Shown: one piece after another, positions 47,224-57,186 of the stretch
Layout: each line of letters begins with the position of its first letter
Position numbering within the stretch: position 1 is the stretch's first letter
Origin: Christensenella sp.
GTDB lineage: Bacteria; Bacillota; Clostridia; Christensenellales; CAG-917
Assembly: GCA_022009775.1 (NCBI GenBank)
Contig: CP091723.1
Span: forward strand, 434,001-498,000
Direction: 5' to 3'
DNA length: 64,000 bases
The notes under the pieces: generated by a model
The model's database searches: none
The model's input: only the letters and a program-made list of their open reading frames with translations
Told to the model about the DNA's origin: nothing
Position numbers and translations under genes: made by a program

Positions 47224-49137
47224 TTTATCTTCACCACGGCGATACGATCGTTTCCTTCTATGTCTTTGAGTATCTCGACGTCGTAATTTGCAAAAATCTC
47301 CGCGATCTTATCTGCTTGATCGTATCCGAATTCAAGGAGCAACACACCGTTTTCTTTGAGATGTTCGTCAAGTTTGTCTGCGATTATGCGGTAAAACTTG
47401 AGACCGTCCACATCTCCGTCGAGAGCGAGTTTCGGCTCGAAATCTTTCACTTTAGCGTCAAGTTTCGACACTTCTTCGGTGGGGATATACGGCGGATTCG
47501 ACACGATTACGTCAAATTGTTTCTTTGCAACCGCACTCCACATATCGCCCTTTGAAAAGTCCACGCGCACGCCCGTGTTGAGCGAGTTTGCAAGCGCGAC
47601 GTCTATTGCGCCGACGCTGACGTCGCATGCGGATACGTTGGCTTTGGTGTTCTTTGCGATTGCCACCGCAATCGCACCGCTTCCCGTGCAAAGATCGAGC
47701 ACATCGCACTTCTTGTCGCCGTCCATAGCGGCGTTTTTCTCGTCGATGACTTTGATTGCCTTTTCGACGAGTTCTTCCGTTTCGGGTCTCGGAATAAGCA
47801 CGTTCTGATTTACGGAGATTTTGATTCCGTAAAAATACGCATATCCGAGCGCATATTGAAGCGGCGTTCCGTCCGCCATCTTCTTTGCGATGCTCTCTGC
47901 GCTTTCAAACTCCGATTTCGTGAGAGTTTTCATTTCTTTCAGTTCACTGCGTTTTTTGCCGGTAACTTCGACCAAAAGCCAGTCTATATCCGCTTCGTCC
48001 GCGCCTTTTGCGATGTTTTCGAGTTTGTTTCTCGCAACGCCGTACGGCACGCGGATATCGAATTTTCTCTCTTCGAGATTCGGATTCGCGTCCATCTCCT
48101 GCACCGTTTTGAATGCGGTTATGGACACTTCGAGCATATCGTCGGTAGGCTCTTTGGTGGTGAGTTTTTGAAGAGCCATGCCCGGTGCGCGAAGAATACG
48201 CACAAACAAGCAATCGCTCTTTGCAAGGAGTTTCAGAAGTTCGTAACTAATACCTGCAACGACGGGCAGGAACAAAAGTTTGAATCCGATTTTTATAAGT
48301 CCGTTGATGAATTTCGCACCCACTTCGCTCACTTGGTCTGCGGTGACGAAAAGTCCGCACTTTTCAATCATTACGTTGATAAGCACAAACACCATAATAC
48401 TGACCGCCACAACGAAGAAAAGGAACGTCGTTCCGCAACGGGAATGTTCTCTTCTCATCTTTTTTGCGTTTTCGACGGTAAGGTCGAGCCCATGCTCATA
48501 GCAAGTAATGACTTTGTGTTCCGCACCGTGATACATAAACACTCTGCGCACGTCTTTCATCAGCGTGACGAGAAGAATGTAAGTTATGAATATGCAAAGC
48601 ATAATCACGCCTTCGATAAGACTGTACCAAAGGCTGTACAAATCCGAGTTTGCAATCGCATTTATATTGTCGCAAATCGCGGTTGCAATGACATTCGGAA
48701 GCACCATAAACAGCGCAACCGCAAGCAACACGCCGAGAACGACGGAAAATCCCATAAGCAAATTCATGGGTTTGATTTTCAATTTGTCCGCCATCCACTT
48801 TTCCGCTTTGCTCGGCTCGGCATAATCGCCGTACACTTCCGCAGAGCGCATCATAATGCCCGTGCCCTGAAAAAGTTGCGTGAAAAGATTCACCACGCCG
48901 CGAATGAACGGCAAGCGCAAAAACCAATTGCGTTCTTTGGGACTTTTGATATATTTGCTTTCAACCGTAATGTCACCGCTTGGCGTACGAACGGCGGTCG
49001 CAATGGAATGCTCGCCTTTCATCATAACGCCTTCGAGAACGGCTTGACCGCCGATGCTCGTGCGGCGCACCGCCTTAGACTTTTGTCGATGACGTTTTTC
49101 GGTCTCGGCTCTTTGACTTTTTTGTTTTTTCTTTCAT
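47220..49137 (-). CDS. prmC: YqhQ/DUF1385 - PrmC fusion protein
   Basis: About 638 residues. Residues to 320 are a DUF1385/YqhQ membrane protein ([20 protein letters not shown], several TM segments, [15 protein letters not shown]). Residues from 345 on are PrmC: helical N-domain, [32 protein letters not shown] and the NPPY motif ([12 protein letters not shown]). PrmC methylates the GGQ glutamine of RF1, encoded next. An ATG at 49137 is in frame if one A is removed at 49095-49099 ([14 protein letters not shown]...); otherwise GTG 49070 starts the membrane domain. No good ribosome site is seen; a leaderless start with CATAAA seven bases upstream is possible. Confidence 0.9.
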
Positions 49138-49229
49138 ATTTTGTTTTATGCGGATAAGGCTTCGCTTTCCACAATTATTAATTATTAATTTCTCGCCGAC
49201 GACGCTGTTTGCCAAACAGCACACTCTCT

Positions 49230-49357
49230 TTTGAGTGGGATATTGAGATGAATAGCAAGAAAGGTGCGGCTTGAACCAAAACCCAACGTACTCAAACGTA
49301 CGTGATTTTGGGGCAAGCCGTGCCTGACGCAGCTAGTCGCTCAATATCCCACTCAAA
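49230..49357. repeat. Structured repeat element, copy B
   Basis: A perfect 18-bp outer inverted repeat (TTTGAGTGGGATATTGAG and its complement at 49340-49357) encloses GGTGCGGCTTG/CAAGCCGTGCC and an inner ACGTAC/GTACGT hairpin. Same layout as 41372-41493 with compensatory differences in each stem. It overlaps the tail of the rpmE terminator and may act with it. Confidence 0.75.
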
Positions 49358-49396
49358 AAAAAATGCAGACACGGCGTAATCCCCCGCAGTCTGCAT
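49354..49396 (-). terminator. Terminator of rpmE
   Basis: ATGCAGAC/GTCTGCAT stem on the minus strand followed by nine T residues, 13 bases after the rpmE stop. Confidence 0.85.
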
Positions 49397-49408
49397 CTTC
49401 TTTTCCTG

Positions 49409-49615
49409 TTAGTCGAGATTGTATCTCTTCTTGAATTTGTCGACGCGTCCGCCTGTGTCAACAAGTTTTTGTTTGCCCGTGAAGTACGGATGGCACTTGG
49501 AGCAAATTTCAACACGAAGTTCGTTGACGTTCTTGGTGGTACCGGTCTGGAATGTGTTTCCGCATGCACACACGACTGTTACGTCATGGTATTGGGGATG
49601 GATTCCTTCTTTCAT
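49409..49615 (-). CDS. rpmE: Ribosomal protein L31 (zinc type)
   Basis: A 68-residue L31, ATG 49615 ([16 protein letters not shown]) with AGGAG seven bases upstream. The zinc cysteines are present as VCACGN and [14 protein letters not shown], so this is the Cys-containing form. Part of the large ribosomal subunit. It has a full consensus promoter and its own terminator, so it is monocistronic. Confidence 0.97.
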   Translation of the reverse strand: MKEGIHPQYHDVTVVCACGNTFQTGTTKNVNELRVEICSKCHPYFTGKQKLVDTGGRVDKFKKRYNLD

Positions 49616-49689
49616 TTTGATTCTCCTGACTCGTTTTTCTATACCCACACGCGCCAGTATGTTACGCGAATATGATATAAAGTTTCTTT

Positions 49690-49718
49690 ATTATATCTTC
49701 GTTGAGCGTAAATGTCAA
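49690..49718 (-). promoter_or_regulatory. Promoter of rpmE
   Basis: Perfect TTGACA (49713-49718), 17-base spacer, TATAAT (49690-49695) on the minus strand. Confidence 0.9.
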
Positions 49719-49774
49719 GCGTCTAGGAAGACTGAAAAAAATGAAATTTGTTTTAATAATTTCCCATTTTCCGA

Positions 49775-50491
49775 CTATGCGTTGCGTGTGAGCACGTCAA
49801 GAAGTTTGTTGCGCTCGACTTCAAGGTCTCTGTCGGTTAGCGTACGAGCCTTTTTATCGCTTGCGATTCTGCCTTCGAGCGCAATACGAACGGGGTTGTC
49901 TTCAAAGACGAAATACTCGTCTGCGCAAAGAAGGCATTCGTCTATTGCGTGAGTTACGAATACTACGGTTCTTGGTTCGATTAAATTGAGTTCGACGAGT
50001 TTTTTGATAAGTCTCGATTTGAGAGCGGTGTCCAACGCTTTGAACGGTTCGTCGAGAAGAAGGACTTTGCTCGGATAAAGGAACGCACGCGCCATAGCTA
50101 CACGTTGAGCCTGTCCGCCGCTTATCTCGTTTGGAAGAGAATGAAGAACGTCGCCTATCTCAACGAGCGCAGCCATTTCTTCAATCATTTTTTTGCGATT
50201 GTTTTTGTCTTTGTAAATCGAGCGTAATATCAAATCAAGGTTTTTATACACCGAAATCGTGGGGATTAACCTGTCTTTTTGAAAAATATAACTCACTTCG
50301 CCGTCAACGCCGCTTATTTCTCCGTCGCACGTTTTCAGCCCTGCAAGCACGTTCAAAAGAGTGGTCTTTCCAACACCGCTTCCGCCGAGAACGACGTTTA
50401 TTTCGTTCTCTTTGAAGGTGACGTCAAAGCCGTCGAATATAACTTTGTCGCCGTATCCGCAATTAAGATTTTTCACGACTATATCACTCAT
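49775..50491 (-). CDS. ABC transporter ATP-binding protein (SsuB/TauB/NitT type)
   Basis: A 238-residue ABC ATPase. Walker A GGSGVGKTTLLNVL, Q-loop FQKDRLIP, signature EISGGQAQRVAMARAF (SGGQ), Walker B KVLLLDEPFKALD and H-loop FVTHAIDE are present. ATG 50491 overlaps the permease stop (ATGA). It powers the importer encoded by the two genes upstream. No terminator is obvious after it. Confidence 0.93.
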   Translation of the reverse strand: MSDIVVKNLNCGYGDKVIFDGFDVTFKENEINVVLGGSGVGKTTLLNVLAGLKTCDGEISGVDGEVSYIFQKDRLIPTISVYKNLDLILRSIYKDKNNRKKMIEEMAALVEIGDVLHSLPNEISGGQAQRVAMARAFLYPSKVLLLDEPFKALDTALKSRLIKKLVELNLIEPRTVVFVTHAIDECLLCADEYFVFEDNPVRIALEGRIASDKKARTLTDRDLEVERNKLLDVLTRNA

Positions 50492-51276
50492 CTTGCCACC
50501 TTCCAAATTTTCTTGAATATAAGTACGACGCCTTCGAGCGCAAAACTGAACGCAATCGCAACCAGCGTCCACGCAAGCAAATACGCAATCTCAAACGTGG
50601 CATTTGCCACCGAGATTTTGCCGCCTATACTTTTGCTCACTCCTGCCAAAATTTCAGCCGCCACCACGACTTTGAGAGTGAGCGAAAGCGTGGATTTGCT
50701 CGTGTCGAAAAGGCACTCCGCAACCGACGGAAGATATATGCCGACAATCTTGTTCCAAGGCGAAACTTTGTATACTTTTGCCATTTCGAGAAGGTCCTTA
50801 TCAACTCCCGAAATCGCACCGTAAAACGCCGAGTACATGATGGGAAACGCCACCAGAAAACCGACAGTCACCGCCATAACGTTGCTTGTTGCAAACGCAT
50901 ACAGAATGAGTATCACCGCAACCGTCGGCGCGGATCTCAAAAACGTGACGATGGGAGATATGATTCTATGCACGGGGTTTGCAAGTCCGCCAAGCGCTGC
51001 AAGAGCAAGCGCGGCAACAAAGGATATAACAAAGCATATCAGCGTGCGCGCAAGGCTCATGCCCACCGCCGTCCAAAATCCCGATTCCTTGCACAGCGAG
51101 AAGAAACTTTCAATCACGACGTCGGGCATCGGCAAAACGAGCGGATTGTCTTTGACTTTCGCAACAATCGCCCATATCGCCAGCACCAGAGCAAACGAAA
51201 CGAGCGGATAGACGATATTGCTCGCCACCCGCCACGCTTGTTTTTTGTCGATTTTGATTTGTTTTTTCTCTTTCAT
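50488..51276 (-). CDS. ABC transporter permease (SsuC/TauC type)
   Basis: A 262-residue permease with five or six membrane segments (YPLVSFALVLAIWAIVAKV, LARTLICFVISFVAALALAA, PTVAVILILYAFATSNVMAV) and the EAA loop (DLLEMAKVYKVSPWNKIVGIYLP). It forms the membrane channel of an NMT1/SsuA-type importer. It starts four bases after the substrate-binding gene stop. Confidence 0.93.
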   Translation of the reverse strand: MKEKKQIKIDKKQAWRVASNIVYPLVSFALVLAIWAIVAKVKDNPLVLPMPDVVIESFFSLCKESGFWTAVGMSLARTLICFVISFVAALALAALGGLANPVHRIISPIVTFLRSAPTVAVILILYAFATSNVMAVTVGFLVAFPIMYSAFYGAISGVDKDLLEMAKVYKVSPWNKIVGIYLPSVAECLFDTSKSTLSLTLKVVVAAEILAGVSKSIGGKISVANATFEIAYLLAWTLVAIAFSFALEGVVLIFKKIWKVAR

Positions 51277-51280
51277 AAAA

Positions 51281-52294
51281 TCAGAATATCAAAGATTTTG
51301 CGCTTTGCCAATCGATATCGTTCCCTTTTGCGTCTTTTGGCATAACTTTTTCAAGGAAAGTTATCACTTGCGCCTTTTGCACATCGTCAAGGCGAGTTGC
51401 GTTCAATGCGCATCTGTCAATGGCGATTGCGGGAAAATTTGCGCTCTCGTACAAGTTCGTTTGCGCAAAACTCGTAACGTCCGCTTTATGTCCGCTCACC
51501 CACTTCTTGCTTGCCGCAAGAGCGTCGAAGAGTTCGTTCATAAACTTTTCGTTTGAATAGAGTCTCTCGGACACGAAAAGACCTGCCTGCGGATAGTTGC
51601 TTGCGCCGCTCGCTTTTGCGTATTCGGATTGCAAATTCATCTCGGCATTGAGTTTAAGTCTCTTTGATTGAGCAGTTGCGGCAGGCTCGCCGACAACCAT
51701 AAAATCCACTTGACCGCCTTGCAAAAGTTGCGCTGCGGCAGCGCCGTCCGCGGCATATCTCACGCTCACCTGATTTTCGCTCGGAGCGGTGTTTTCGTCA
51801 ACGATTGCAATGCCGTTTGCGCTCAAAACGTATCTGAACACAAGCCCCGGCACACCCGTTTTACCGATGCACGCAATCTTCTTGCCCTTTATATCGTCAA
51901 TGCTTATCACGCCGCCTTTTTCGGTGTTGCCCACCATATAAAGACTGCCGTCCACCGCAATGCCGACAAGTTTGTATCCTGCTCCTTGTCTAACAAGGTT
52001 TGCGCCGCCGTTGACGGGCATGATGACGATATCGCTCGTTTTTGCGGACATCTCCGCTGCAATATTTGCCGGCTTGACCACCTTGTACATGACGGATATA
52101 TCGCCGATTTTGGCATTGTCGGTTGCAAGGCGCAACATCGCAAGCGCAGGCGTACCTTCGGGCGCGGAGAACGTGACGTTCTCGATTATATCCTTATCTC
52201 CGGGCTTTTCGCCGCACGCAACAAGCGCAAAGCACGCCACCGCAACCATTGCCAACATAGCAACAAAGGCAATTATTCTCTTTGTATTTTTCAT
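51281..52294 (-). CDS. ABC transporter substrate-binding lipoprotein (NMT1/SsuA-like)
   Basis: A 337-residue lipoprotein, signal peptide MKNTKRIIAFVAMLAMVAVA with lipobox LVAC (Cys27). The mature part has the NMT1/PBP2 layout: FSAPEGTPALAMLRLATD, DIVIMPVNGGANLVRQGAGYK, GKKIACIGKTGVPGLVFRYV and QGGQVDFMVVGEPAATAQ. Ligands of this family include thiamine precursors, sulfonates, nitrate and purines; this one cannot be assigned. Anchored outside the membrane. Second gene of the operon behind the attenuator leader. Confidence 0.92.
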   Translation of the reverse strand: MKNTKRIIAFVAMLAMVAVACFALVACGEKPGDKDIIENVTFSAPEGTPALAMLRLATDNAKIGDISVMYKVVKPANIAAEMSAKTSDIVIMPVNGGANLVRQGAGYKLVGIAVDGSLYMVGNTEKGGVISIDDIKGKKIACIGKTGVPGLVFRYVLSANGIAIVDENTAPSENQVSVRYAADGAAAAQLLQGGQVDFMVVGEPAATAQSKRLKLNAEMNLQSEYAKASGASNYPQAGLFVSERLYSNEKFMNELFDALAASKKWVSGHKADVTSFAQTNLYESANFPAIAIDRCALNATRLDDVQKAQVITFLEKVMPKDAKGNDIDWQSAKSLIF

Positions 52295-52348
52295 ATATTT
52301 ATCTCCTATTTATACTAAATTTTATCAAGTATTTATACGTTCGTTTTG

Positions 52349-52597
52349 TCAGATTTCAAAAGCCGTCAAAGCGGATTTCACGCTTAGGCTCTCAAATCGT
52401 CCCAGTTTTCCCGTCAGTGCTGATATACGCTCTTGCGTGCCTTCCACGATAAGCGCGATTGCGTTCGCTTCTTCCCTTGGAACGCCCATTCTGCCGATAA
52501 TAATATCTGCAAATTCGCTCAAAACTTTCTGCATTTCGACGGCAACCGTTCTGTCACCTTTAAGGACGATTCCTACCACTCCGATACGTTGTTTCAT
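52349..52597 (-). CDS. TM1266-like regulator (ACT-like domain)
   Basis: An 82-residue protein, ATG 52597 (MKQRIGVVGIVLKGDRTVAV) with AAGGAG about 11 bases upstream. IGRMGVPREEANAIALIVEG and ISALTGKLGRFESLSVKSALT match the TM1266 family, called iron-only hydrogenase system regulator in databases; it has an ACT-like ferredoxin fold. No hydrogenase genes are visible. Here it opens an ABC-importer operon, so it may sense the imported molecule. Confidence 0.85.
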   Translation of the reverse strand: MKQRIGVVGIVLKGDRTVAVEMQKVLSEFADIIIGRMGVPREEANAIALIVEGTQERISALTGKLGRFESLSVKSALTAFEI

Positions 52598-52620
52598 GGT
52601 TTGTGTTTCTCCTTCCAACA

Positions 52621-52774
52621 AAAACGCTACCGTGCAAAACGGTAGCGTAAAAATTCGTTATACTCGCTTCTTACACTCCGTCTTGCAGTCTGCCTGTTGC
52701 CATCGTTTCGGGCGCACCCTACACTCCGTCTTTGCAAACCGACATCGTTTTTGATTCGATATTTTTTTATCTAT
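52621..52774 (-). promoter_or_regulatory. Candidate riboswitch/attenuator leader of the TM1266-ABC operon
   Basis: The minus-strand leader ends in a terminator (ACGCTACCG 52624-52632 with CGGTAGCG 52640-52647 and a T run) just before the ribosome site. Upstream, CGGAGTGTAAGAA (about 52669-52681) can pair over 12 bp with TTTTTACGCTACCG, an exclusive anti-terminator. Before it lies a possible aptamer closed by TTTGCA/TGCAAG, with GGGTGCGCCC, GATGGCAACAGGC and a second GACGGAGTGTA. I recognise no known riboswitch class. Confidence 0.6.
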
Positions 52775-52779
52775 TTTTG

Positions 52780-52808
52780 ATTTTATACTATATTTTCGCC
52801 TTTGTCAA
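52780..52808 (-). promoter_or_regulatory. Promoter of the TM1266-ABC operon
   Basis: TTGACA (52803-52808), 17-base spacer, TAAAAT (52780-52785) on the minus strand. Confidence 0.8.
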
Positions 52809-52836
52809 CAAACAAAAGCAATGTTGTTTCCGCTTT

Positions 52837-54616
52837 TTAGAACAGGAACAAGAAGGTGAAACCAAGCATACAACTGCGCTTGAAAATCGGCATATACGTT
52901 CCGTCAATCTCTTCTTCGGTGAGATTTTGGCTCACGATGCTCATATCCGCAAGTTGCTTGATTGCGGCTTTCATATCCGAATTTTCGGCATAATAGTCTT
53001 CGACAAACGCTTTCAGGTCGTTTTCCACTTTAATCATACAAGCGGCGATTTTTCTATTGACCGCTTCAAGTCCCGTCGTGACGTAGTAGTTGTACCACTG
53101 CTCAGTTTGTGTGTTGACGTTGTAGTTGTTGCTCTGCCCTTCCGAAAGGAAAGAATCGAATCCGCAAATGCTTGCTTGCATTGCAAGTTGGCTCGTCGTC
53201 GCTTCTCCTTTGGTGTATTTTCGATACGTTTCCTTGAACGTGTCGAAACCTTTGTTGAAGAAAAGCACCGTGGACGCAACCGTCGCAAGCGTATCTTCGT
53301 CCATAACGTCCTTGTGAGATACGTTCCATTTGCCTGCGTCGTCGCCTTCTATCGATTCTATGAGCGACGAGAAATTCAGTGCTAGGTCGAGCGCGAAAAT
53401 CGGCGTGGCTTTTTGATATTCCTGTATGCCTTGCGCGCCCATTTTCTCTATGACGGCAACGAGCTGCTCTTTTGTGAACGAATCACCCCCAAGCACGCCG
53501 TTTGCCGCGCGAGCCGCCAATATTGCTTTGTTGACGGTGCAAGTTTTCTCATCCAAAGTGGCGGACGATTTGGCAACAGCAATGAAATCTTCAAGGAAAC
53601 TCTCGTTTGCAAGCACGTCTCCGCCGGCAATCACCACGTCGCAAACGCTCGGGATGACGTCAACGACCATATATGCGTATTTCGCGTATTTGACGATTTG
53701 CGCGTACACGCTGGAAGAAATCGCGTTTGAGTCGAATTTGTCAATGACGAGTCCGAGCGCAACGTTGAGTTTTGCAACGCTTTGCTCGTCAAGCGAATTA
53801 GAAAGCGAAGTTACGTTTGAAAGAAGAGAGTTGACGAGAGTTTGCAACTCGCTTTCGCTTATAGAGCCGAGCGCGCCGCTTCCGTCAAACAATTTTGAAT
53901 ACAAGTCGTCCGTGATTGCGTTGATTGACATGTTGTATGCAAACGAAATAAGCATGTTCATGGGTTGTTTTGCCTGTTCGAATGCGGAAATCATATCCTG
54001 TTTTTCCTGCTCTGTCGGCGCAAAGTTTTGTATTGCAACGTCGGTGGACACGATTGCGTCCGCAACGTTTTTAAGTGCGGAATCCGTCGTCGTCAGGTCT
54101 TTTCTCATCTCTTCGCGCACCGACACAAGCCTGTCTCGCATATTCGAAAGAGTTTTCGCTCCGTCGGACACGAGTGCGCAAAGAAGGTCGTATGTGAGAT
54201 TTGCAACGTCGTTCGGCGTAAATCCGACTTGTTTGAGCAACGGAATAAGCAATTCGGCATTTGCAGTGAAATCCGCAAGCAACGCTTTGCCATCCTTTGA
54301 TTGCAGAGCGTTTGCCAAAGCGGTGATTTTGCCCGTTTGCAATGAAGAATTTTCAAGAACGGAACAAATCAACCCCGTCCAACTTCTCGTCATCACGTAA
54401 TCTCCGGGATTTTGAACACCTGCCGCCGCTTCGTCGGACATATCCCACGCCCACGAAGAATTGACTCCCGTCGTAAAAGCCGCTCCGACGTCGTTTGCCG
54501 CCTGCTGTCTTTTAGCCTTCTCGTCGATGCCTTTTTTGTGACATGCGCAAAGAGAAATCGTCAAACAAACGACTAGCAAACACGCAATCAAAATTGTCAG
54601 TTTTTTCTTTCTTCAT
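52837..54616 (-). CDS. Large helical lipoprotein (frameshifted start)
   Basis: About 593 residues. With one A removed from the run 54601-54606, ATG 54616 joins the frame as MKKEKLTILIACLLVVCLTISLCAC, a lipoprotein signal with lipobox LCAC. The mature part is mostly helical without a recognised domain (TANAELLIPLLKQVGFTPND, SSVYAQIVKYAKYAYMVVDV, ATVASTVLFFNKGFDTFKET). It lies 24 bases after the FtsX-type permease in the same direction, so it may be the outside partner of that exporter. Confidence 0.7.
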
Positions 54617-54639
54617 TTTCTCACCGTATACGAGCGTTC

Positions 54640-57072
54640 TCACGCCTTTTTAACATTATATCCTTTTTTGAAATTCAGCGCAAGCGGCACGAGCGTATAC
54701 GCTCCGCACATCGCAATGCCAGTCACGAACACCACCCACGTTCTGTACATAAAATCGAAGTACAGTCCAAACAGTCGCAACGCATGGATAAGACTTGCCG
54801 TCAACACCGCCGACGATACGACCGAAAGCGCAAGCGCAACGGCGGCAATCACAGCGTACTCGCAAACTTCCGTTCCGAGCAACATATTCTTTGACATACC
54901 TGCATTAAGGAGTGCGGTGCGTGCTTTCTTTGCTCCGCCCCTACCTATGAGTGCGCTCGCCGCAGTCACCGCAAATATGAATATCGCAACGACGACCGCA
55001 AGCGTGCCTATAAGATCGAACACGGACTGCATGCTTTCCATATCCCACCTGAACGCGTCGAGTGCAGATATGACGTAATAGTTTTTGTCCGCCCACTTTT
55101 CGCGAAGCGCTCCGACGGTTCTTTGCATATCCGTTCCGTCGGACACTATAAGCACCGTGTCAATTTGCTTTGAAAACGCTCTTTCAAGTACGTCGCTCGA
55201 CGTCACGATATAGTTGCCGCTGAACAACTCGTGTTTGAGTATTCCGCCGACGACAACCGTTCTCGTCACGTCACCGACGGTCATTTCAATCGAATCTCCT
55301 TCGTCTATTCCGTACAACGTTTTCAACGCATAATCCACAAAAACGTAGTCTTTATCCGACGAAATGCGCTCATAAACCGTCTCTTTGGGCGTTATAAACT
55401 CAAAATCGACCATATTTATTATATCTGCAGAGCCAAGCACGTTCATAGTCTTGTCGTTGCCCGCGACTTTCACGGTGCATTGTCCCCACACCATTTTCGT
55501 CGCGTCTTTGACGCCTTGCGAAGTCTTGAAATCCTCCGCGTTCACGTCGTAGCGCACGTTGGATACGAACGCCATATTTTCAAATTCTTTAACGTACGAA
55601 GAGAATATGCTCGTTGTCAGCGACCACGCCATAAACAGCATTACGCTCACGGTTACGCCAACGGTAAGCATTGACACCGAGCGAGTGAAACGCTTTTCTC
55701 TTTGCACGTCGAGGCCTGCTATTTTCATTGACGGAGACGACGTCTTTGCAAGCACTTTTCCTGCAAGTCTAACGAGCGGCACACATCCCGTCGCAACCGT
55801 ACAAAGTGCAAATATCATGCTAAGCACCGCGGCGTACGCCGTTGCCGCAGGCACGCAAAATTCTATTATAAGACACACGATCGTCAGTGCAAAAAACACA
55901 GGCGCAACCCATTTCGTCCACACTGCATTTTTTTTCAAATCGAGTTGATTTTCTCTGATCGTTGCTTTGAATGCGCGCGCCACGGGGATAAGCGAACTTG
56001 CCATTGCGCTCACAAATCCTATCGCGCCCGAAAGGAAAAGATACGGCACGTTCACGTCAAAAGTTACGCTTGACGAAAGTGTTATCTTCAAAAGTCCCAC
56101 AAAAACTCCGACCGCAAGAGCCGAACCTATGAGCGCACCGAGCACGGATATTATGAAACTTTCAATGGCAAACAGCCCGAAAATTTGTCTTTTGGTTGCG
56201 CCTATCACGGTGAGTTTCGAGATAAGAGTTTTCTTTTCACTCTCGCTCATAAGGAACAAAATCACGATTACCGCAACACCGAGAAGCAAGACCGCTCCTC
56301 CTGCAAGCACCACGGGCGCGGTGAGCGACGATGTCTTTTCTTCAACGTATGCGCCGTCTTTCGACGCCTTAACGAGCATCGCCGAATATCTTTCTATGCC
56401 CTTGATTTTTTCTATAACCGTATTGACGTCCACGCCGTCTTTCAGTGACAAATATATCTCGTTGCAGAACTCGTTTGCGCTGACCGGCAACACGAGTTTT
56501 GACGCATTGCTCGTGACGCATACGAAACGATAAGGTGAATCGTCAAGGAAATATCCGCTTTGCTCGGCAATCGCTCCGACGTAAAAACTCACTTCGTTCG
56601 TCCCGAGTTTAAGACGCACGTTGTCTCCGACTCTCAATCCGAAATGTTCCGCCGCCGCTTTTGACACGACGATATTATCTTCGTTTGCGCCGCTTTCCAT
56701 TCCCGACAAATCGCCGTAGGCAACGTCGATTTTTTGAAGAGTCTGCAACTGACTTGAAACGAACGCGCGCACCGAAACGTACTCGTCTTTGTACAATGCG
56801 TAAAGATTGAGCGACGGCACTATGTCCTTCACTTCTTCTATATTTTTGAGCGGCTCGGCAACCGTCGTTATTCGGTCGCTGTTGCTGTTTGTGGAAATGA
56901 CTATATCGCTGTTTCCCGCCGCCGACGTTTCGGTCTCGTAAATATAATCGAAAACCGCGCCCTTAAACGAAATCATGCAAAAAATCATCGCGACCGCAAC
57001 AGCCACGGCAAGTATCGTGGCAATCGTTCGCAACGGTTTTGCGTTTAAGTTTTTTAATGCGAGTTTCAACAT
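54640..57072 (-). CDS. ABC transporter permease with duplicated FtsX domains
   Basis: An 810-residue MacB/FtsX-type permease. An N-terminal TM segment (TIATILAVAVAVAMIFCMIS) and large outside domain are followed by three TM segments (VVLAGGAVLLLGVAVIVILF...), a second TM set in the middle (VAPVFFALTIVCLIIEF) and the second FtsX unit with four TM segments at the end. This is the usual form of Firmicutes antimicrobial-peptide or lipoprotein exporters. ATG 57072 with a weak upstream site. The ATPase gene is 115 bases upstream. Confidence 0.9.
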   Translation of the reverse strand: MLKLALKNLNAKPLRTIATILAVAVAVAMIFCMISFKGAVFDYIYETETSAAGNSDIVISTNSNSDRITTVAEPLKNIEEVKDIVPSLNLYALYKDEYVSVRAFVSSQLQTLQKIDVAYGDLSGMESGANEDNIVVSKAAAEHFGLRVGDNVRLKLGTNEVSFYVGAIAEQSGYFLDDSPYRFVCVTSNASKLVLPVSANEFCNEIYLSLKDGVDVNTVIEKIKGIERYSAMLVKASKDGAYVEEKTSSLTAPVVLAGGAVLLLGVAVIVILFLMSESEKKTLISKLTVIGATKRQIFGLFAIESFIISVLGALIGSALAVGVFVGLLKITLSSSVTFDVNVPYLFLSGAIGFVSAMASSLIPVARAFKATIRENQLDLKKNAVWTKWVAPVFFALTIVCLIIEFCVPAATAYAAVLSMIFALCTVATGCVPLVRLAGKVLAKTSSPSMKIAGLDVQREKRFTRSVSMLTVGVTVSVMLFMAWSLTTSIFSSYVKEFENMAFVSNVRYDVNAEDFKTSQGVKDATKMVWGQCTVKVAGNDKTMNVLGSADIINMVDFEFITPKETVYERISSDKDYVFVDYALKTLYGIDEGDSIEMTVGDVTRTVVVGGILKHELFSGNYIVTSSDVLERAFSKQIDTVLIVSDGTDMQRTVGALREKWADKNYYVISALDAFRWDMESMQSVFDLIGTLAVVVAIFIFAVTAASALIGRGGAKKARTALLNAGMSKNMLLGTEVCEYAVIAAVALALSVVSSAVLTASLIHALRLFGLYFDFMYRTWVVFVTGIAMCGAYTLVPLALNFKKGYNVKKA

Positions 57073-57186
57073 ATCCTTCGTTTTATGCTTTCCGTTTTCG
57101 GTTTCCCGTATCTTTCACCGAAATTATATCGTCACTCCATATATCGAGCGAAGCGACGTTCCTTTTTATATACGGTCTTTTGCGTA

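Noticed and set aside
52621..52774. TPP or SAM riboswitch
   Set aside because: The CTGAGA box of TPP and the P2-P3 core of SAM-I are not present; only GGCAAC-like scraps resemble SAM-I.
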